A stretch of DNA of 64,000 nt from NCBI GenBank assembly GCA_000818945.1, contig KN805372.1, positions 1,097,401-1,161,400 of the forward strand, given 5' to 3'. The notes beneath the pieces are model-generated. The model was not told the DNA's origin, did not search any database, and saw nothing but the letters and a program-made list of their open reading frames with translations. Position 1 is the stretch's first letter. Every line of letters starts with the position of its first letter. Positions 59,740 through 64,000 of this stretch are shown here, in pieces. Source of the DNA: Schizochytrium sp. CCTCC M209059 (lineage: Eukaryota > Sar > Bigyra > Thraustochytrida > Thraustochytriidae). Made by a program: the position numbers and the translations under genes.

Positions 59740-60562
59740 GGCGGGCGGCCAAGCGGCGCGAAGAAGCGGCGCGAAGAAGCGGCTGCGGCGGGAGAAGGGA
59801 CGGGGAAGCAGCGAGAGAGAGACTCGGGCGAAGGGAGGGACGGAGAGAAAGAAGGGCGAGATCGAGGGGGGGAGAGCCTGGGCTGGCTGCCGCTGCAGAT
59901 GCGATGCGATGCGATGCGATGCGGCCTCGGTGCGGTCTCCGCGGCGGCGCCCGCGCGGAGAGAGGGGGGGAGGAGGGGATGACTTGCTAACTTGCTGGCT
60001 TGCGCGCCTGCCTGCCTGCCTGCCTGCCTGCCGCGCGGCCGCGCGCGCGCGAGGGCGAAGAGGGTGTGTTGAATGTTTGTGCGAAAGACCAGCACGAGCG
60101 CACACATGTTGGCACGTGCGGCGCTCAAATTTATTAGTTGCTGTCAGGCACGAACAAGCGGGTTTATAAAAGTGAAATTTGGCGTCGATTCTGAGTGAGC
60201 ATCGTACTGAGGAGCGAAGTTTGAGCTGCTTTTATGCCCTGATGAAGAACAAAAGGTGAACGCATGCGTGATAGGCACCATTTGAGACGAATTGAGGACA
60301 ATCACAACGTTCTCGCGTGAGTGATTCTGGCAATTTCGTAGCCACTTGGAAAAATAAGAGAAAAACTGTGTGTGCCAGTAACTGTGCTTTCTCGAGTCAT
60401 GGGGTCGTCCAGACAATTAAGTTTTAAATAGCATTTCTTCCTTTTTTCCAGATGATGACCATTGGAAAAATTTGTTGTGCAGGTGTCGTTGACAAAGCAA
60501 ATCAATAGGTCGTCGTGCGCTCTGTCTGTTGAGAAGTCGAGCTTCTCCTGATTTTCTTCTTT
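59740..60562. other. Intergenic region between tandem WD40 genes
   Basis: 823 bases between the ROCO ATG and the stop of the WD40-only gene. GC-rich leader repeats (GATGC near 59899-59920, CCTG array 60002-60032) lie near the ROCO start, AT-richer 3' sequence further away. No gene. Confidence 0.6.
60002..60032 (+). repeat. (GCCT)n array in ROCO gene leader
   Basis: About seven GCCT units, the same unit as in the leader of the AFF-like gene. Confidence 0.9.
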
Positions 60563-61576
60563 TTATAGAATTGAACAGCGCGTTTTGCTATGTCCCCAAA
60601 ACGTTGATTTTTGATATATTCTTTTTTCCACCTTGAGCACCTTATCTGAGACGTCATCTTCCGTCCACGACGCCGAGTCTTCCACAATGGGCCGTGTGAC
60701 CTCCATGCCGTCCAGCTCAAGCTTTAAAAGGCCCGTTTTCGCGTCCCAAATACGCACCGTCTCATCCGCAGATCCGCTCACGATCTCTGATCCCAAAAGA
60801 GAAACCGAAGACACCTGGGCTGAGTGGCCTTGCAAGACGTGCAACTGCTCAGGGCGCCAATTAGAGATATTCTCGCTGGGCGCATTCCAAACTCTGATTG
60901 TGTCGTCCATGGCACCGCTTACGATAAAATTACCATCAAGCGCGACAGATAGCACCCACCACGTGTGTTCCCTGAGCACGCGGACAAGCTCAAAGAAAGA
61001 TACGTCTACGAGCTCAAAGGAAGGCACGGCGTAGATCCTCACGTTGTTATCAACGGACCCGCTTACCAAGTACTGCGCGTTAATGTCGACCGCAAAGACC
61101 TCGCCGTTCGCCTCTGTGAGTACGCCAAGCTGGTCTCCGCAGGCCTGATCGAAGACGCGTACGGTGTGGTCTTGCAGTCCAGCCGCGAGCATATTTTCGT
61201 GGACGGCTATTCCGTGCACCTTGGTCCCAACGTCGATCGTCAAGATATTTTCGCCGCTAATCTCGTCCCAAATGCGAATCGTCATGTCCGAGGATCCGGA
61301 CATGATCTTACTTGCGTCCATGACAACGCTCGTGACATCGCCAGTGTGGCCCTCCAAAGAGTGCAGAACAGCGGCGGTGGAAAGGTCAACAAGGAAGACG
61401 CCGCCGCATTGCGTCCCCACGACGGTCAGCGTGCCCTGTACGGCCACTGTGTTGGCCTCTTGGTTGTTGGGCGTCTTCATTTCCACGACAAGAGCACCAT
61501 CCTTTTTGCTCCATGCCCGCAAGGTCTTATCGTTGTAGCTGGCAGCTAGCACGAGATCGCCCTGAATGCGACCCAT
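60563..61576 (-). CDS. WD40 propeller protein with CaaX box, paralogue of the adjacent ROCO sensor
   Basis: 337 residues from ATG 61576. It is colinear with residues 1-290 of the neighbouring WD40-Roc-COR-TIR protein, from MGRIQ...DLVLAAS...LRAWSKKDGALV onward, including VEMKTPNN and the GLQDxTVRV blade. It ends without Roc, COR or TIR. A 40-residue tail follows the propeller and finishes TRCSIL, so the last four residues CSIL form a CaaX box predicting geranylgeranylation. One blade carries a short internal duplication (SFELVDVSFFELVRV, about 186-200) not present in the ROCO copy. The simplest reading is a tandem duplication of the sensor half, followed by acquisition of a membrane anchor. 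A partner, decoy or Gbeta-like role is hypothetical. Confidence 0.85.
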   Translation of the reverse strand: MGRIQGDLVLAASYNDKTLRAWSKKDGALVVEMKTPNNQEANTVAVQGTLTVVGTQCGGVFLVDLSTAAVLHSLEGHTGDVTSVVMDASKIMSGSSDMTIRIWDEISGENILTIDVGTKVHGIAVHENMLAAGLQDHTVRVFDQACGDQLGVLTEANGEVFAVDINAQYLVSGSVDNNVRIYAVPSFELVDVSFFELVRVLREHTWWVLSVALDGNFIVSGAMDDTIRVWNAPSENISNWRPEQLHVLQGHSAQVSSVSLLGSEIVSGSADETVRIWDAKTGLLKLELDGMEVTRPIVEDSASWTEDDVSDKVLKVEKRIYQKSTFWGHSKTRCSIL

Positions 61577-62214
61577 GCCGGCGGAGCCGAAAAAAGCGAA
61601 CGAGGGGTTCTGAGGAGGTCGCGTTGCGCTGGCAAGCGAGCGAGCGAGCGGTTGCGGCGGGAACGACGAGCGAGGTGAGAGACACAAGAGGACACGTTCC
61701 GATCGTTCGCTAATTTACGCAACGCTACGTTGGTGTGGCGCGCACGAAGAGAAAACTGGTGAAAGGCTGCATATGGTCAAAGTAAGTCTGCAAGTGAACA
61801 TGCACAAAATCCTCGGCACCGCACGCGCGAGCGACCGTGTGGAGGGAGGCTGCACGCTCTCCTTGCAAGCCTACTTTCTTTACAATCCCGTCTGATATCT
61901 AAGCGAGTGACACGCTCGCGTACACCGACGGGCAAATGGGCAAAAGGGAACTGGCAGGAATCTGCAAGCAAGCTTTCGCAACTTTAAGCATAAGCAAGCA
62001 AGTAAGCTACCTGCGCATAAATCACATGTGGTTTGGGTTGACTGACCCCTGACAGGCAAGAGCAAAAGAATCACACAGAAGAAAAATACTGAGAGTTGTC
62101 GGCCTACGTCCGAACGATCACAGATGCGGGATGGAAGAGCACTACAGAAGGGAAAATGGAGGGAGAGGAAAGAGGTATAGACGTTTGTGGAGAGCGAAGA
62201 TGCCGTCCGAGGAT
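61577..62214. other. Intergenic region
   Basis: About 640 bases between the WD40-CaaX start and the CNBD-RGS stop. Mixed composition with AAGCA-type short repeats near 61960-62000. No gene seen. Confidence 0.6.
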
Positions 62215-63918
62215 TTAGGCGTCCGCCTCGGGGCGGTTTTGCTCGTAGACGCCAATGCGCGCCATGAGATCGTGGTAGAGGTCGGAGGCTTGGAAGCGTG
62301 CAAAGGTGTCCTTGGACATGAGGCTGAAGACCTCCTGCTTGGCGTCCGAGAACATTTTGAAGTCATAATTCTCGGCATCCATCTTGGCCTTAATCTGCGC
62401 GACAATGGCAGCAGGAAGGTTGACCTGAGAGGGGGCGTCGTCTGCAATGAACTCGTCATAGATTTGGAGCGCCTGCTCGCGCAGCATGCCCTGCTTCTTT
62501 TCGGTAATGGAACTGGCCTGAACGTGGAGCGCACCGAGGACAGACTTGCGGACCCTACGGCGAGAGATGTTTTCGAGCTTTTCGACGGCGGCCCAAAAGT
62601 CGACATTCTCCGTAGCAAATTCCTTGGCAATGTGCTTCTGGAAGGCCTCGCGACCAAGATGGTGACGCAGAACATCCTCGAGCGTGGCGCGCGTGCCGAG
62701 GACGCGCAGGGAGATCTCGGCCAACACAGCGGGTTCGCCAACAAAAAGAGCCCGAAAGTCCTCCTGGGAACACTCGAGCATGTAGGCGTCATCGTCCTCT
62801 GACACGCAGACGGTGGCCGAGTGCGGGGAGTCGGACACGAGACTGATTTCGCCAAAGTAGTCGCCGGCGTTAAGGGTGCGCACGCGGTTGCCGCCCACAA
62901 AAACATCAACGGAGCCGCGCGTAATGATAAAGAACTTGCGGGGCGTGGTGCCGCCCTCCTCGAGGATGATTGACCCGTGCGGGTGACGGTTCATCGTGCA
63001 GACCTCGGCAAGAAGGTGCTGCTTGCGCTTAGAGAGGGATTTGAACACAGGGATTTTGTCGGCGATGACATTGACAGTGGAGCGTTCGTTGACGCTGCGC
63101 TCGAGGCGCTCGCCGAGGGTAGGGAGCGACTTGATAAAGTAGCCGAACTCCTCGCGGCCGAGGGAGAAGAGCACGCACTCTTCGAGGGTGGTAATGGTGG
63201 CGTTACGCGGCTGGTCCTTGAGCAGGGAGAGCTCGCCAAAGGTGGCGCCAGGGCGGAGGCGCGTGAGCTCAACGTAGAGGCCGAGGTCGTCCTGCGTGGT
63301 GACGACGAGGGAGCCGCGGGAAAGAATGTAGAAGCGGTCACCGGTCTCGCCCTCGCGGATAATCGTGGTGCCCTTGGGGAGGACTTCGCACCTGAAGAGT
63401 CTGCCAATCAGGTTGAGCTGTTTCTCGCCGACGTCGCTGAGGAAGTCAATTTCGCGAAGGCCACTTGCCACGATGGAGCTGGCGGTGGCGTTGACCCAGC
63501 GCTGGAGGTTCTTGAGGCAGGTGTCTCCCTTGTGCTTGTTGTAGACATCGCGGGTGAGCACGAGCAGGACGACGTCGGTGATGGCATCAACAGAGACGGA
63601 GCGCGGGGTGTCGAAGATGAGTCCGAACTCGCCAAAGGCCTCGTTGGCGGACATCATGCGAATTTTCTTCTTCGACCCGTCCTCGCCCTCGGCGATGAAG
63701 TTGACGGCGCCCTTGGCGATGAGGAAGAGTTCGTCTGCCTTGTCTCCCTGGCTGATGATGCGCTCTCCTGCGCTGTACTCACGCACCATGAACTTTGCCG
63801 CAGCCTGCGAGATGTGCTGCGGCGACAGGTTCTTGAAGAAGGTGTTCTCCGAGAGGAACTCCTTCACGGACAGCTCCTCGTCCACCATGAGGTCGGGCTT
63901 CGACGACGCGCACCCCAT
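62215..63918 (-). CDS. Myristoylation-motif protein with three cyclic-nucleotide-binding domains and an RGS domain
   Basis: 567 residues from ATG 63918. The N-terminus MGCASSK fits N-myristoylation of Gly2 plus palmitoylation of Cys3, so the protein is probably membrane-anchored. Three CNBDs follow, each with a phosphate-binding-cassette-like segment: FGEFGLIFDTPRSVS (95-109), FGELSLLKDQPRNAT (227-241) and FGEISLVSDSPHSAT (355-369). The second best matches functional cAMP/cGMP cassettes. The third has His in place of the phosphate-binding Arg. An RGS domain spans about 411-552: EFATENVDFWAAVEKLEN, then ALQIYDEFIADDAPSQVNLP and SKDTFARFQASDLYHDL. RGS domains accelerate GTP hydrolysis by G-alpha. 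The architecture would couple cyclic nucleotide levels to switching-off of G-protein signalling. No kinase domain is present. Confidence 0.9.
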   Translation of the reverse strand: MGCASSKPDLMVDEELSVKEFLSENTFFKNLSPQHISQAAAKFMVREYSAGERIISQGDKADELFLIAKGAVNFIAEGEDGSKKKIRMMSANEAFGEFGLIFDTPRSVSVDAITDVVLLVLTRDVYNKHKGDTCLKNLQRWVNATASSIVASGLREIDFLSDVGEKQLNLIGRLFRCEVLPKGTTIIREGETGDRFYILSRGSLVVTTQDDLGLYVELTRLRPGATFGELSLLKDQPRNATITTLEECVLFSLGREEFGYFIKSLPTLGERLERSVNERSTVNVIADKIPVFKSLSKRKQHLLAEVCTMNRHPHGSIILEEGGTTPRKFFIITRGSVDVFVGGNRVRTLNAGDYFGEISLVSDSPHSATVCVSEDDDAYMLECSQEDFRALFVGEPAVLAEISLRVLGTRATLEDVLRHHLGREAFQKHIAKEFATENVDFWAAVEKLENISRRRVRKSVLGALHVQASSITEKKQGMLREQALQIYDEFIADDAPSQVNLPAAIVAQIKAKMDAENYDFKMFSDAKQEVFSLMSKDTFARFQASDLYHDLMARIGVYEQNRPEADA

Positions 63919-63960
63919 CGTGCCGGTCCTCCTTCTCCCCCTCTATCTCCCCGCGCGTCT

Positions 63961-63961
63961 C

Positions 63962-64000
<39 letters not shown>
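63961..64000 (+). repeat. (ACGC)n array cut by window end
   Basis: About ten ACGC units running to the window edge, starting about 43 bases upstream of the CNBD-RGS start codon. Confidence 0.95.

Noticed and set aside
1..64000. tRNA, rRNA, CRISPR and transposon content
   Set aside because: I looked for B-box-like motifs, rRNA-like stretches, direct-repeat/spacer arrays and transposase motifs and found none I could support. A covariance-model or repeat-library search would be needed to be sure.

Overview
This is a nuclear window from a eukaryote, not a prokaryote. It has signalling, chromatin and ciliary genes, long microsatellite-rich intergenic spacers and no operons. All recognisable genes read as single uninterrupted frames, one of them 10.8 kb long, and the intergenic DNA is GC-rich and full of simple repeats. 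A ZMYND10-like dynein-assembly factor implies a flagellated stage. Together these features suggest an intron-poor flagellated protist, most likely a stramenopile of the labyrinthulomycete/thraustochytrid type. That placement is an inference, because no rRNA or other phylogenetic marker is present. About 21 protein genes can be supported. Many nominal long frames start at GTG, TTG or CTG, so I moved starts to the first credible in-frame ATG.

Layout. 0-5 kb: 3' end of an HxGH nucleotidyltransferase gene, a seven-IQ-motif coiled-coil protein, and a 380-base N gap flanked by identical sequence. 5-13.3 kb: a GRK-like AGC kinase with a terminal CaaX box, an MSS51-C-like protein, an ankyrin-BTB-BACK protein with polyQ/polyH, and an Akt/S6K/SGK-type AGC kinase. 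13.3-16.3 kb: low-complexity spacer. 16.3-18 kb: a cytochrome P450. 19.2-29.9 kb: one giant gene for a 3,586-residue secreted/type I membrane protein made of about 30 four-cysteine helical repeats. 30-35 kb: a METTL21-like methyltransferase, a ZMYND10-like protein lacking its MYND finger, and an unknown polytopic membrane protein. 35-38.6 kb: gene-poor low-complexity spacer. 38.6-44.3 kb: a small unknown ORF, proteasome assembly chaperone 4 (PSMG4-like), an AFF/AF4 C-terminal-homology-domain protein, and a classical tyrosine phosphatase. 45-52.4 kb: a Tudor-like domain protein, a PUS1-like pseudouridine synthase, and a SPRY protein with a META-like C-terminus. 52.7-64 kb: NELF-B with a bromodomain inserted in its middle, a WD40-Roc-COR-TIR receptor-like protein, a tandem WD40-only paralogue ending in a CaaX box, and a myristoylation-motif protein with three cyclic-nucleotide-binding domains and an RGS domain.

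Two functional themes stand out. The first is membrane-tethered G-protein/cyclic-nucleotide/small-GTPase signalling: the GRK-like kinase, the CNBD3-RGS protein, WD40-ROCO-TIR, WD40-CaaX and the AGC kinase. The second is control of RNA polymerase II pausing and elongation: the AFF-type scaffold and the NELF-B/bromodomain fusion. The best candidates for undescribed biology are the giant four-Cys repeat ectodomain, the NELF-B/bromodomain fusion, and the WD40-ROCO-TIR gene beside its prenylation-motif WD40 paralogue.
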